This document shows, piece by piece, positions 1-7,126 of a DNA stretch of 22,024 nt. The notes beneath the pieces were generated by a model, which was not told the origin of the DNA, did no database searches, and saw only the letters and a program-made list of their open reading frames with translations. A program made the translations under genes and the position numbers. The first letter of the stretch is position 1. Every line of letters begins with the position of its first letter. Source of the DNA: a virus; the IMG/VR virus record IMGVR_UViG_3300020198_000118, positions 1-22,024 of that record, one strand, 5' to 3'.

Positions 1-211
1 CGACACGCGTCAACGCGTTGCCGACCGACACGTCATCCATCTGCGGAGAGACCGGCGTGAACGGCACGACGAAGTCTCTCGTATCGACGCCGCTACTGAC
101 GTTCGGCAGCTGCGGCGTTGACATCGGACGTTGGTACGTCGAGTTCGGAGCTCGCCGAGTGTTCGTCGCCCCTGGTGAATCGTTGCGAGCGGTCGTGACT
201 GGAATCTTCAT
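1..211 (-). CDS. Internal virion protein, N-terminal fragment (gp15-like position)
   Basis: An open frame starts at the ATG complementary to 209-211 and runs 70 codons off the left edge. Its ATG overlaps the TGA of the preceding gene (ATGA), as expected in this operon. The visible N-terminus begins MKIPVTTARN, is rich in Pro, Thr and Asn, and contains VVPFTPVSPQMDDVSVGNAL. By position, directly after a gp14-like gene, it should be the next internal virion (DNA ejection) protein, like the large gp15/gp16 proteins of T7-like phages. I cannot confirm the family from 70 residues; the assignment rests on synteny. Confidence 0.6.
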   Translation of the reverse strand, partial: MKIPVTTARNDSPGATNTRRAPNSTYQRPMSTPQLPNVSSGVDTRDFVVPFTPVSPQMDDVSVGNALTRV

Positions 212-1125
212 GTCCAGCCAGATCCCGTGCTGTAGTAGGAGCCGTACGGCCTTGATGGAGTCATCAGGCGGCTAAATGCTCGTCCTGCATCTCCCACGGC
301 ACGTCGCGCGTCAGGCGAACTCAGGATCGTCCCGGGCATGCTGATCCCTGCACCGATCGACCGCTGCGTTCCTGTCATCCGTGCGACGTCGCCGGCGTAA
401 CGGTAGGCGTTCGCCTGTGAGAGCAGCCCAGCAGCCCGCACCTCGCCGCCGTAGCGCGTGAGCGCAGCAGCGGAACGCGTGGCACCAGAGAGGTACTCCC
501 CCTGCTGGCGGGCAACGTCGCCGGCAAAGCGCAGGCGGGTCGCTTCCGCTCTAGCAGCCTCAGCGCGGAGTCGACCGTCGGCCGTGATGAGCGACGCCTC
601 GTCGAGGATCGCGTCCCGCTCGCGAGCGCCGCGGATCGTCTCTCGCGACACCTCGAGGTCGAATTCGTTCTCGAGATCCATGAGCGCTAGGAGAGGCGAC
701 CCTTCCGTGCTCACGCCGGACGCGCCGAGCAGCGCACGCCCTGCCCCGGTGGTGATGTCGCGCTCGCGGCGGATGTCGCGGATACGATCACGGCTGGCAT
801 CGCGAGAGTACTCCGCCTGCGCCGTCATCACGGCCGCGTCGCGCGCAGCGGCCTCTTCGGCAATGCCGGCCTCACGATACGCCAGGGCGGCGTTGATGGC
901 CGCCGAGCGATCGGCGAGCTCGGCCTCGTGCTGTCGCTGGATCGCTTCGTTTTCTTGCAGCGCGGCCTGGTAGGAGGCCGCGCGACGGTTCTGCTCGGCC
1001 TGCTGCTCGGCGGCGCGGGCGGCCTGCTCGTTGGCTTCTGCCTGCGCTGCGGCCTGCTGCTGGCTGGAGTAGATCGTGTACGCGGTGCCGGCGGCGATGA
1101 TGACGAGCGTCGCGAGGGTTGCCAT
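208..1125 (-). CDS. Internal virion protein, gp14-like
   Basis: This 305-residue protein has a short hydrophobic segment near the N-terminus (about residues 3-18, LATLVIIAAGTAYTIYSS). A very long Ala/Glu/Arg-rich coiled-coil helix follows (about 20-110), then a GRALLGASGVSTEGSPLLAL segment and a second helical part. This architecture is typical of podovirus internal virion protein B (T7 gp14), which leaves the capsid during infection and helps form the channel through the cell envelope. The start has a good ribosome site (AGAGGAA, 6 nt upstream). It lies between the gp13-type gene and the edge fragment. The role follows from architecture and order; no single diagnostic motif is present. Confidence 0.75.
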   Translation of the reverse strand: MATLATLVIIAAGTAYTIYSSQQQAAAQAEANEQAARAAEQQAEQNRRAASYQAALQENEAIQRQHEAELADRSAAINAALAYREAGIAEEAAARDAAVMTAQAEYSRDASRDRIRDIRRERDITTGAGRALLGASGVSTEGSPLLALMDLENEFDLEVSRETIRGARERDAILDEASLITADGRLRAEAARAEATRLRFAGDVARQQGEYLSGATRSAAALTRYGGEVRAAGLLSQANAYRYAGDVARMTGTQRSIGAGISMPGTILSSPDARRAVGDAGRAFSRLMTPSRPYGSYYSTGSGWT

Positions 1126-1128
1126 GGT

Positions 1129-1560
1129 CTATTCCTCTGAAGGAAGGATCCGATAGCGGACGTAATCCTCCCCACGCGGTCCGTACTTCCTCATGAAAGA
1201 CTCGAACTCGAAGCCGAGGTGTTCGGCCCATCGACGGCCGACAGCAAAGTTCGCGACGACGTCGGCCTGGATCCGGTGATAGCCACCGTCGCGAACGATG
1301 CTGCCGAAGATCGTCTTCACCGCACGATGAACCTCGCGCCGATGTTGTCGACCGAGTTCGGTCACGACCGCCCAAGCTTCACCCATCCCGGGCCAGAAGG
1401 TCGCGACGCCGGCGCACGCCGCGACCTTGCCGTCGATCAGGCCGGTGAACGCAGGCCCGCGGTCGTGGTAGATGACGCCGGCTTCGTACGCGTCGCCGAT
1501 GACGTGCGGGCTGTTGATCGCCTCGACGTAGTGATTCGGCTCGAACGGAACGACGATCAC
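1129..1560 (-). CDS. GNAT-like virion-module protein (gp13-type)
   Basis: This 143-residue protein has a GNAT acetyltransferase-like fold signature: a central FTGLIDGKVAACAGVATFWPG strand region, the YHRIQADVVANF strand, then AERRWAEHLGF-type text (here VGRRWAEHLGFEFES) and MRKYGPRGEDYVRY at the C-terminus. This fits the GNAT-like proteins encoded between nozzle and internal proteins in podoviruses, the slot of T7 gp13. The likely start is GTG at 1560, whose GTGA overlaps the nozzle gene stop. The degenerate acetyl-CoA loop suggests a structural more than catalytic role, but that is inference. Confidence 0.7.
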   Translation of the reverse strand: MIVVPFEPNHYVEAINSPHVIGDAYEAGVIYHDRGPAFTGLIDGKVAACAGVATFWPGMGEAWAVVTELGRQHRREVHRAVKTIFGSIVRDGGYHRIQADVVANFAVGRRWAEHLGFEFESFMRKYGPRGEDYVRYRILPSEE

Positions 1561-3737
1561 CTCGGAGAGACCGCCAGGGTGCCGGTGAGGCTGGTGACGT
1601 GCATCGGCAGCGGCTGATCCTGCACGATCTTGATGCGCCCCTCACGATCCCATCCAGGCGTCGCGGTGAGCTCGATGTCATCAGAGACCAGAGACGGTGC
1701 CGCGTCCATCAGGTCGGCCGCGCTGCGCGTCGGCAGTACCCGATCGCCGACCTTGCCGCCCATCGACTCGAGCACGCGCACGATGACCTGGATCCACCGC
1801 TTCAGCAGACCCTGCGCCGTGCCACCCTGCTGCTGCACTTCGGCGCGCAGTGTCTCGAGCGTCGAGGTGTACTTCAGACCGATCTCCATCTTGAGGGCCG
1901 AGATGTCGACGGTGACGGACCCGCTCGACACGGTCGCCGTCGGATACACGGCTCCGTCGCCCAGTAGCTGCACACTCTTTCCCTCGAGATGCGAGAGTCC
2001 CGTGAACGTGAACGGAGCGATGCCCCATCCGCTCGCGGCGATGCTGGTCGACGCGAACGCGTTCTTCACGTTGACGGTCACGACGGTGCCGCTCGTGAAT
2101 GCGGTGATCAGGGCACGACCGGTGCCGGCGCGGATCTCTTTGCCGACGTCGCCGGCAGCGAACACCGACGACCCAGCGGTCGCAGTGACACTGGTTCCGC
2201 TGACCGCGGACAACGTCAACGTCGTCGCCTGCGTGCCGTCGTACGCCAGCATCGAGTCGACGTAGACCTTGTTGTAGTACCCGTCCTTGTCGTCGAAGAG
2301 TTCGATGTAGCGCCTTGTAGCGCTGTTGATCGTTCTCTTCACCACGACCCAGACCTGTTCTCGGTCCCCGTCAGGATGAGGAATCACCGCGACGCTCTCG
2401 AACGAGCCGTCAGTGATGTGCTCGTGCCACCCGACGACGTCCTGGTTACGCTCGTACGTCATGCCGAGGAGCTCACCGTCGGCTCTGACGGCCCAGAGCA
2501 TCGGGTCCTCTTCCTGCTGAAAGTCCATGTCGACGATCTTCTTGTCGGTGGACTTCGTCGACCGCAGAAGGTGTTCCGCCAGGATGGACAGGTCGGGTGC
2601 GACGTACGCGTCGGCGTCGAAGTTGAACGTGAGCTCACGGACCTTGCGGCCGCTTCTCGTGGCGAAGAGCACGACGTTGCCGACACGCACCGGAGGGACG
2701 GTGCTGCTCCCGTACGTCGTCTCCGGTCGCACGTCGATGTTCGTCGGCGTCATCGGCGCATCCGACGCGCCCCTGACGCGGAACTCGCCGCCGAGCGTCC
2801 CAATGAGGAGCACGCGGCTGCCCTTCATCCAGCGGATGACGTTCACCTTGTCGGAGCCGATCGTGTAGGAGACGGGATCGTCGTCCGTCGTCCCCGGCGT
2901 CATGTCCTCGAAGGAGTTCGTCTTCGAGCCCCAAAACGTCTGCGGGTTGTCCTTCGTCCCGCCGAAGAGGAGGCGCTCTTCGAAGAACGTGATCGCGCGA
3001 GGAAAACCGCGCTTCGTCGACCACGCGCCCTCACGGAACGCGACCGAAGCCGTTGTCGCGCCGAAGTTGGACTTCACGTCTGCAGTCGCCGACGTCGAGC
3101 TCCCGACTGCCGTGACCTTCGCGTAGCCCCAGGTCGAGCCGTGCTTCAGGCGGAAGTACGCCCCGACGTGCCCCGACTCGAAGAGCGCAGCCGACGCGGT
3201 GAGCGTGATGCCGTTACCGCTCGCGGCCGACGGCGTGATCGTGATATCGGTGCGCTCGTCGAGGTAAGGCCCGTCACGGAAGTCGACCTCGGCCAGTGTC
3301 CACGCCGTATGCGACGTGCGCGTCAGCTTCCGCACTGTGTAGTTCTTGTGGACGATATAGAAGACGTCCGCGGACTGCGCGTAGGCTATCTCGAAGAGGT
3401 CGGCCTCTACGTACGGCGTCACCACCTCGACCGGTGTGCCGGAGACGATCTGTGCTTCGTTCCGGTAGAACCGGAAGTAGAGATCGCCAACCTCGATGAT
3501 GTAGGCGTCGGAGTCCGAGTACTCAAATGGCAGGAGGCGCGTCTTCTTCGCGCTCGTCTTCACCTCGGCGACGTACCGCGTACCCGGTCGGCGATCCGCG
3601 CCGCCGTACGGCAGGGCGACGAAGTTCTGCATCGTCTTGACCGCGTTCGCGTAGCGCTGGATGTCGACGCGACCCTCAAGTCGCGGACTGAATGCACCAG
3701 AGGTGAAGCTCGACTGGAGCGGGCGGTAGTTCGCCAC
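1557..3737 (-). CDS. Tail tubular protein B / nozzle (gp12-like)
   Basis: This 726-residue protein opens with SFTSGAFSPRLEGRVDIQRY and NFVALPYGGADRRPGTRYVA. That opening is the standard one of podovirus tail tubular protein B, the nozzle of the short tail (SGG-x-SP-x-L...GR-D...Y, then N-GG...RPGT). Further on are RGFPRAITFFEERLLFGGTK and PQTFWGSKTNSFEDM, also characteristic. The length is close to T7 gp12 (about 794 aa). It starts at GTG, 3 nt after the adaptor stop codon, with GAGGCGGTAAG upstream, and its end overlaps the gp13-type start. It works in the virion tail. Confidence 0.93.
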   Translation of the reverse strand: MANYRPLQSSFTSGAFSPRLEGRVDIQRYANAVKTMQNFVALPYGGADRRPGTRYVAEVKTSAKKTRLLPFEYSDSDAYIIEVGDLYFRFYRNEAQIVSGTPVEVVTPYVEADLFEIAYAQSADVFYIVHKNYTVRKLTRTSHTAWTLAEVDFRDGPYLDERTDITITPSAASGNGITLTASAALFESGHVGAYFRLKHGSTWGYAKVTAVGSSTSATADVKSNFGATTASVAFREGAWSTKRGFPRAITFFEERLLFGGTKDNPQTFWGSKTNSFEDMTPGTTDDDPVSYTIGSDKVNVIRWMKGSRVLLIGTLGGEFRVRGASDAPMTPTNIDVRPETTYGSSTVPPVRVGNVVLFATRSGRKVRELTFNFDADAYVAPDLSILAEHLLRSTKSTDKKIVDMDFQQEEDPMLWAVRADGELLGMTYERNQDVVGWHEHITDGSFESVAVIPHPDGDREQVWVVVKRTINSATRRYIELFDDKDGYYNKVYVDSMLAYDGTQATTLTLSAVSGTSVTATAGSSVFAAGDVGKEIRAGTGRALITAFTSGTVVTVNVKNAFASTSIAASGWGIAPFTFTGLSHLEGKSVQLLGDGAVYPTATVSSGSVTVDISALKMEIGLKYTSTLETLRAEVQQQGGTAQGLLKRWIQVIVRVLESMGGKVGDRVLPTRSAADLMDAAPSLVSDDIELTATPGWDREGRIKIVQDQPLPMHVTSLTGTLAVSPR

Positions 3738-3738
3738 C

Positions 3739-4305
3739 TTACCGCCTCACGTCGATAAGCGTGGTGTTCTTGACCTGCTGCGGCGTCCCCTCCATCCCGT
3801 CCATCGCACGGGCGCGGGCGAGCTTGTACTCCTTCAGCTTCATCATGGCGTCCGCGACCTTGACGTCCTGCATGATCGGGATCGCCATCTCTGCCGCGAG
3901 CGCCGCCTCGAGCGCCTGCACGAAGAGGGCGTCGTACTGCGCTGGGTCATCGATCAGAGCGATGTAGCGGATCTTCGCTGTGGTCTCGTCGGTGAGGAGC
4001 TCGCGCCCCTCGATGACGAACTCTGCCTCCTCGTCACTCATGGCGAGCACGCGGAGGCAGTACGGATCCGCCGGCAGCTGGTACGCGTAGTCGTAGCCGA
4101 ATGCCGGCGCATCAGAGAGACGCGCCAGTGAGCTCCGACGGATCGCGAAGTTCCACGGGTGCTCTCGGAGGAGTGCATCCCGAGTTGGCTCGTAGAGACG
4201 GTTCGCGAGGCGCGCCGGATTACTGTCGTCCTCAAGCGACGTGATCGACGTCGAGCCAATCTTCAGCAGGGCATTCGAGCAGATTTCGACGACGGACAGA
4301 GCCAT
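3739..4305 (-). CDS. Tail tubular protein A / adaptor (gp11-like)
   Basis: This 188-residue protein has the typical adaptor N-terminus: VEICSNALLKIGSTSITSLE, then NRLYEPTRDALLREHPWNFA. The YQLPADPYCLRVL strand and a C-terminal four-helix region (ALEAALAAEMAIPIMQDVKV) follow. Podovirus adaptors (T7 gp11) form the ring between portal and nozzle. The length matches T7 gp11 (196 aa). The start has CGAGGTAG upstream. It is immediately followed by the nozzle gene, the usual order. Confidence 0.92.
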   Translation of the reverse strand: MALSVVEICSNALLKIGSTSITSLEDDSNPARLANRLYEPTRDALLREHPWNFAIRRSSLARLSDAPAFGYDYAYQLPADPYCLRVLAMSDEEAEFVIEGRELLTDETTAKIRYIALIDDPAQYDALFVQALEAALAAEMAIPIMQDVKVADAMMKLKEYKLARARAMDGMEGTPQQVKNTTLIDVRR

Positions 4306-4332
4306 GCGCTACCTCGTGGGTGAGGAGAGAAA

Positions 4333-4360
4333 CGGCCGGGAGCCGTTGAGCCCCCGGCCG
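4333..4360 (-). terminator. Hairpin downstream of decoration gene (attenuator/terminator)
   Basis: Positions 4333-4343 pair with 4350-4360. In the minus-strand transcript all 11 pairs form, one of them G-U, whereas on the plus strand the same place is an A-C mismatch; this favours function in minus-strand RNA. The hairpin begins 10 nt after the decoration gene stop and is followed by TTTCTCTCC, a weak U-tract. It may partially terminate transcription before the tail genes. Confidence 0.5.
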
Positions 4361-4369
4361 TAGGCGGGA

Positions 4370-4849
4370 TCAGTTGCCGGACACGTACGCGACGTAGCCG
4401 TCGATCGTGTCGTTGTCCTCGATGTTGCCGGTGTCGATCATCGCGTAGACGATGACGCCGTCGCGGCTGTCGAGCGTCTCCTTGCCGCCGGCCGGCAGCG
4501 GGAACGCCTTGTCGAGCGCACCGCCGCCCGCGTCCTCGTTGTCCGCGAAGCGGTTGTCGTCTTCGGCGACCGCGGTGCCGTCCGGGTTCGTGAACGCACG
4601 CGTGCCGATGTGGATGTCGGCGTTGGCGGCGAATGCGGACGTCACGAGACGCGAGAGATCGGGGAGCACGACGATGCGCCCGGGCGGCAGGCGCACCAGG
4701 TTCACCTCGCCGATGCCCGCACCCGCGGCGTGCGTGTACGAGAACGGCGCGTAGCGGACCGGCTTGTCGTGAAACGGTGCCGCCTTCTTGTTGCCGTCGA
4801 CCTGGTTCGTGTACTCGGTCGACTTCGTGGGAGATCCGGTGAAGGCCAT
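4370..4849 (-). CDS. Putative capsid decoration / head protein
   Basis: This 159-residue protein lies directly downstream of the major capsid gene and before the adaptor, where many phages encode a decoration or head-fibre protein. It is Gly/Asp/Asn-rich and probably mostly beta-structured (NLVRLPPGRIVVLPDLSRLV; ADIHIGTRAFTN; GVIVYAMIDTGNIEDNDTID). There is no transmembrane segment and no enzymatic motif. The ribosome site AGAGGAAG is strong, consistent with high expression. The gene is bracketed by two hairpins. Function is inferred from position only. Confidence 0.6.
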   Translation of the reverse strand: MAFTGSPTKSTEYTNQVDGNKKAAPFHDKPVRYAPFSYTHAAGAGIGEVNLVRLPPGRIVVLPDLSRLVTSAFAANADIHIGTRAFTNPDGTAVAEDDNRFADNEDAGGGALDKAFPLPAGGKETLDSRDGVIVYAMIDTGNIEDNDTIDGYVAYVSGN

Positions 4850-4878
4850 GAGTTCTTCCTCTGTGTGAGTGGTGAAGA

Positions 4879-4902
4879 GCGGTGGCGGGCGGCCGCCACC
4901 GC
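4879..4902 (-). terminator. Perfect 10-bp hairpin after the capsid gene
   Basis: GCGGTGGCGG and CCGCCACCGC (10 bp, perfect) enclose a 4-nt loop between the capsid stop and the decoration gene start. The tail on the minus strand is TCTTCACC, so there is no real U-run. In T7 the terminator T-phi also follows the capsid gene; a similar attenuating or RNA-stabilising role is possible here. That is analogy, not proof. Confidence 0.45.
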
Positions 4903-4903
4903 A

Positions 4904-4928
4904 TTACGTCAGCGAGACGTTGTCAGGA
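4904..4928 (-). promoter_or_regulatory. Recurrent TTGACAACGTCTCG element, copy A
   Basis: On the minus strand this reads CCTGACAACGTCTCGCTGAC, starting right after the capsid stop codon. It matches copy B (15228-15252) at 22 of 25 positions. No convincing -10 box follows, so if functional it is more likely a protein-binding site than a promoter. Confidence 0.5.
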
Positions 4929-5813
4929 TCAGTAGGCGACCGACTCGTCGACCCCGACCTCGACGACCTTCTCGTCCTCGACGCGGGTCGCGCCGAGCGT
5001 CGTCTCGCAGTAGACCTGCGTCGCGTACGACAGGTCGTCGCGCTCCGACACCTTCGTCGAGATGTCGCCGTTCACCGCGAGACCGATCGCGTTCTTCAGC
5101 CACGCGATACAGAAGCGGGTGTTGCCGGTCTTCGCCAAGCGCGTGGTGCGCTTGAACTTAAAGCCCATGTACTCGTCGATCTTGCCCTCGGCGAGCGCCT
5201 TCACCGCGTTGTAGTCGGCGCTCTTCACCTCGGTGGAGTTCATCAGCTGGAGCAGCGACTTCGGCGACGCTGCGAAGACCACCTGCATGTCGGGGTCCTC
5301 GACGTCGATGTCGTTGTTCCAGAAGATCTCCTTGGTGGAGAGCAGCTTCGCGATCGTCAGCCCCGTGGTGCCGACGGCGACCTTCTGCCCGGACGGCAGC
5401 GCCACCGCGGAGGCGGCGAGGTCGGCGTCCACACTGTACGCGTCGCCGCGCGCAGCCTCGAGGACGATGGTGTCGATGCGCCGGCCGAGCGCCCACGCGC
5501 CCAGCTGAGCGTAGTCGCTCTCCGGGCTCGTGAGCATCCGCTCGACGTCGTCGGAGTCGATGAGCGACGCCCAGTGCCAGTCCTGCGGCGTGACACGCCG
5601 ACGGCTGTGCTCCTGGTCGATGTTCGGCGTCGGCGCGAACCGCGACGTCTTCTGCACGGCCTCCGTCGCGGCGAGGCGGTCGAAGTACGCGGCGTTGCCC
5701 TTCAGCGGCTTCTCGCGCACCATGCCGCGGAACTTGCTGCCCTTCTGCTGGGCGAGCAGGATGACGTTGTCGTTGAACTGCCTGATGTGTGCTTTGTCGA
5801 TCGTGACGGCCAT
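4929..5813 (-). CDS. Major capsid protein
   Basis: This 294-residue protein matches the HK97-fold capsid family used by many short-tailed phages. Cues are QFNDNVILLAQQKGSKFRGM near the N-terminus, RVTPQDWHWASLIDSDDVER (residues ~73-92), the helix around ALGRRIDTIVLEAA, and the P-domain-like YNAVKALAEGKIDEYMGFKF. The TRFCIAWLKNAIGLAVNGDI stretch and the final E-loop/A-domain strand (CETTLGATRVEDEKVVEV) also fit. The ribosome site GGAAGGAAATCC precedes ATG. The gene follows the scaffold gene, separated by 144 nt that contain a hairpin. It forms the icosahedral head shell. Confidence 0.9.
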   Translation of the reverse strand: MAVTIDKAHIRQFNDNVILLAQQKGSKFRGMVREKPLKGNAAYFDRLAATEAVQKTSRFAPTPNIDQEHSRRRVTPQDWHWASLIDSDDVERMLTSPESDYAQLGAWALGRRIDTIVLEAARGDAYSVDADLAASAVALPSGQKVAVGTTGLTIAKLLSTKEIFWNNDIDVEDPDMQVVFAASPKSLLQLMNSTEVKSADYNAVKALAEGKIDEYMGFKFKRTTRLAKTGNTRFCIAWLKNAIGLAVNGDISTKVSERDDLSYATQVYCETTLGATRVEDEKVVEVGVDESVAY

Positions 5814-5906
5814 TGGATTTCCTTCCGATGGGATTGAGCGATGCGGGTCGTCACGGAGGGTTGCCCGCCCAATGCGGACCCTGCCTTGTCGCTACGGGGA
5901 CCATCC

Positions 5907-5927
5907 CGCCGGCGCTTGCCGCCGGCG
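5907..5927 (-). other. Hairpin in the scaffold-capsid gap
   Basis: CGCCGGCG is repeated as an inverted repeat around a 5-nt loop. It lies in the 144-nt gap 5814-5957, the only sizeable gap in the head operon. No U-tract follows, and I see no sigma70 promoter in this gap. It may be an RNA processing or stability element for the capsid message. Confidence 0.4.
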
Positions 5928-5957
5928 CACCAGGACTCTCGCGAGTTCCCCTGGCCT

Positions 5958-6830
5958 TTACTTCTCTGGGTAGGCGATCTTGTAGAGGTTGCGGACGTAC
6001 TTCACGCGCTCGTCGTGACCGGGCTTGCCGGCATGACGACCGTGATACAGATCGTTCGGATCGTTCTGGATCCGCGCGATCTCCGCCTTCGCGTCCTCCG
6101 CCCCCGGCACGCCGGGGACATCACCTGCGATCGAGCCTTCCTCGGCGAGCAGCGCGCCGACGCGGGCGAACATCTTCACCAGTACTGGGTCGTTGCCCAG
6201 CCCCGTCGTCTCGAGCTTCTCGAGGAGCTCTTTGCCGCCGACCTCGAGCACGGCGCGCCGTGCAAGGGTGACGTTCTTCTTGAAGCCGGCCGGACCCCAC
6301 TCCTTCTGGAGCTCGTCCTCGACCTGCTTCCGACTCTGGGCCAGTTCTGCCTGGCCCTCGCCGAGCGTGCGCTTGTAGTAGTCCAGCACGCCGGCCATCT
6401 GCTTCTGCGTGAGCCCGAGCTTGTGAGCCTCGAGCGCGAAGCCCTTCGCCGCCTCGGCGGGAACGACGTCGTCACCCGTGATCTCGTACTTGTCGGGCGA
6501 TTCCGGCGGCCCTTCGATCAGCCCGTGCTTGACGAGCTTGTCGCGGACCGCGGCGATCTCTTCGGGCTTCGCGTCCTTACCGGGAAGCTTGACGCTCTGC
6601 CCGGCATAGCGCTGGCCCTCGAGGTAGCCCTTCGCCAGCAGGGGACCGGCCTCGTTCCAGTCCTTGCCCTTGATCGTCTCGAAGACCTTCTCGCCGCGGA
6701 GACTCTCGTCGAGACCCGCGCGCCAGTCGGTTACCTCGGCATTCCGATTGCCATCGTTCGCGGGCGTCTCCGTCGCCGGTGTTTCGACGACTTCCTCGTT
6801 CTCCGCTCCGATGATCGTGCCTGTGGTCAT
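5958..6830 (-). CDS. Capsid scaffolding protein
   Basis: This 290-residue acidic protein has a disordered, Glu/Thr/Pro-rich N-terminus. The scaffold signature DWRAGLDESLRGEKVFETIK followed by GYLEGQRYAGQSVKLPGKD comes next, and then long charged helices (LTQKQMAGVLDYYKRTLGEG) and a basic C-terminal end. Scaffold proteins organise procapsid assembly and are later lost. Position between the portal group and the capsid gene fits. The start overlaps the Bbp19-like stop (ATGA) with GAGGAGG upstream. Confidence 0.88.
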   Translation of the reverse strand: MTTGTIIGAENEEVVETPATETPANDGNRNAEVTDWRAGLDESLRGEKVFETIKGKDWNEAGPLLAKGYLEGQRYAGQSVKLPGKDAKPEEIAAVRDKLVKHGLIEGPPESPDKYEITGDDVVPAEAAKGFALEAHKLGLTQKQMAGVLDYYKRTLGEGQAELAQSRKQVEDELQKEWGPAGFKKNVTLARRAVLEVGGKELLEKLETTGLGNDPVLVKMFARVGALLAEEGSIAGDVPGVPGAEDAKAEIARIQNDPNDLYHGRHAGKPGHDERVKYVRNLYKIAYPEK

Positions 6831-7126
6831 TCAGCCTCCTCGTCGCTCTGAGTGATCGCGTCACGTTGCCTGGGTGCGGCGTCGGTGATCGCGACAGTCT
6901 GCTTGTCCTGCACTTCTTCGGCGAGCTCGAGCAGGCCGAGAATGCGCAGGTATACGGCGCGCTCGCCTTCCTTCGCCGCCGTCGCGTACGGATCGCCCTC
7001 GGTGTAGGACCGGCGACGGCCGTAGATCTGCTCCAGTTCCTGTAGAACCTTGCGACCAGGAGGCGTCGAGAACGTGTCGCGGTACGCGTGCGCCTGCTCG
7101 ACCTTGTCGTTGAAGATCGCTCTCAT
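6827..7126 (-). CDS. Bbp19-like small head-module protein
   Basis: This 99-residue protein contains YRDTFSTPPGRKVLQELEQI, which I recognise from the Bbp19 family named after Bordetella phage BPP-1. That family is usually encoded between portal and scaffold genes. Its biochemical role is not known to me. The rest is helical (GERAVYLRILGLLELAEEVQ) with an acidic tail. Both ends overlap neighbours by 4 bp, with the ribosome site GGGAGG, so translation is coupled to portal and scaffold. Confidence 0.78.
   Translation of the reverse strand: MRAIFNDKVEQAHAYRDTFSTPPGRKVLQELEQIYGRRRSYTEGDPYATAAKEGERAVYLRILGLLELAEEVQDKQTVAITDAAPRQRDAITQSDEEAE

Noticed and set aside
18-275. 85-codon plus-strand frame at the left edge
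   Set aside because: It opposes the operon and overlaps the edge fragment and gp14-like gene, both in frame with ATGA coupling.
1989-3758. 589-codon plus-strand frame
   Set aside because: Antisense shadow of the nozzle gene; composition dominated by Arg, Asp and Val, no family features, no ribosome site.
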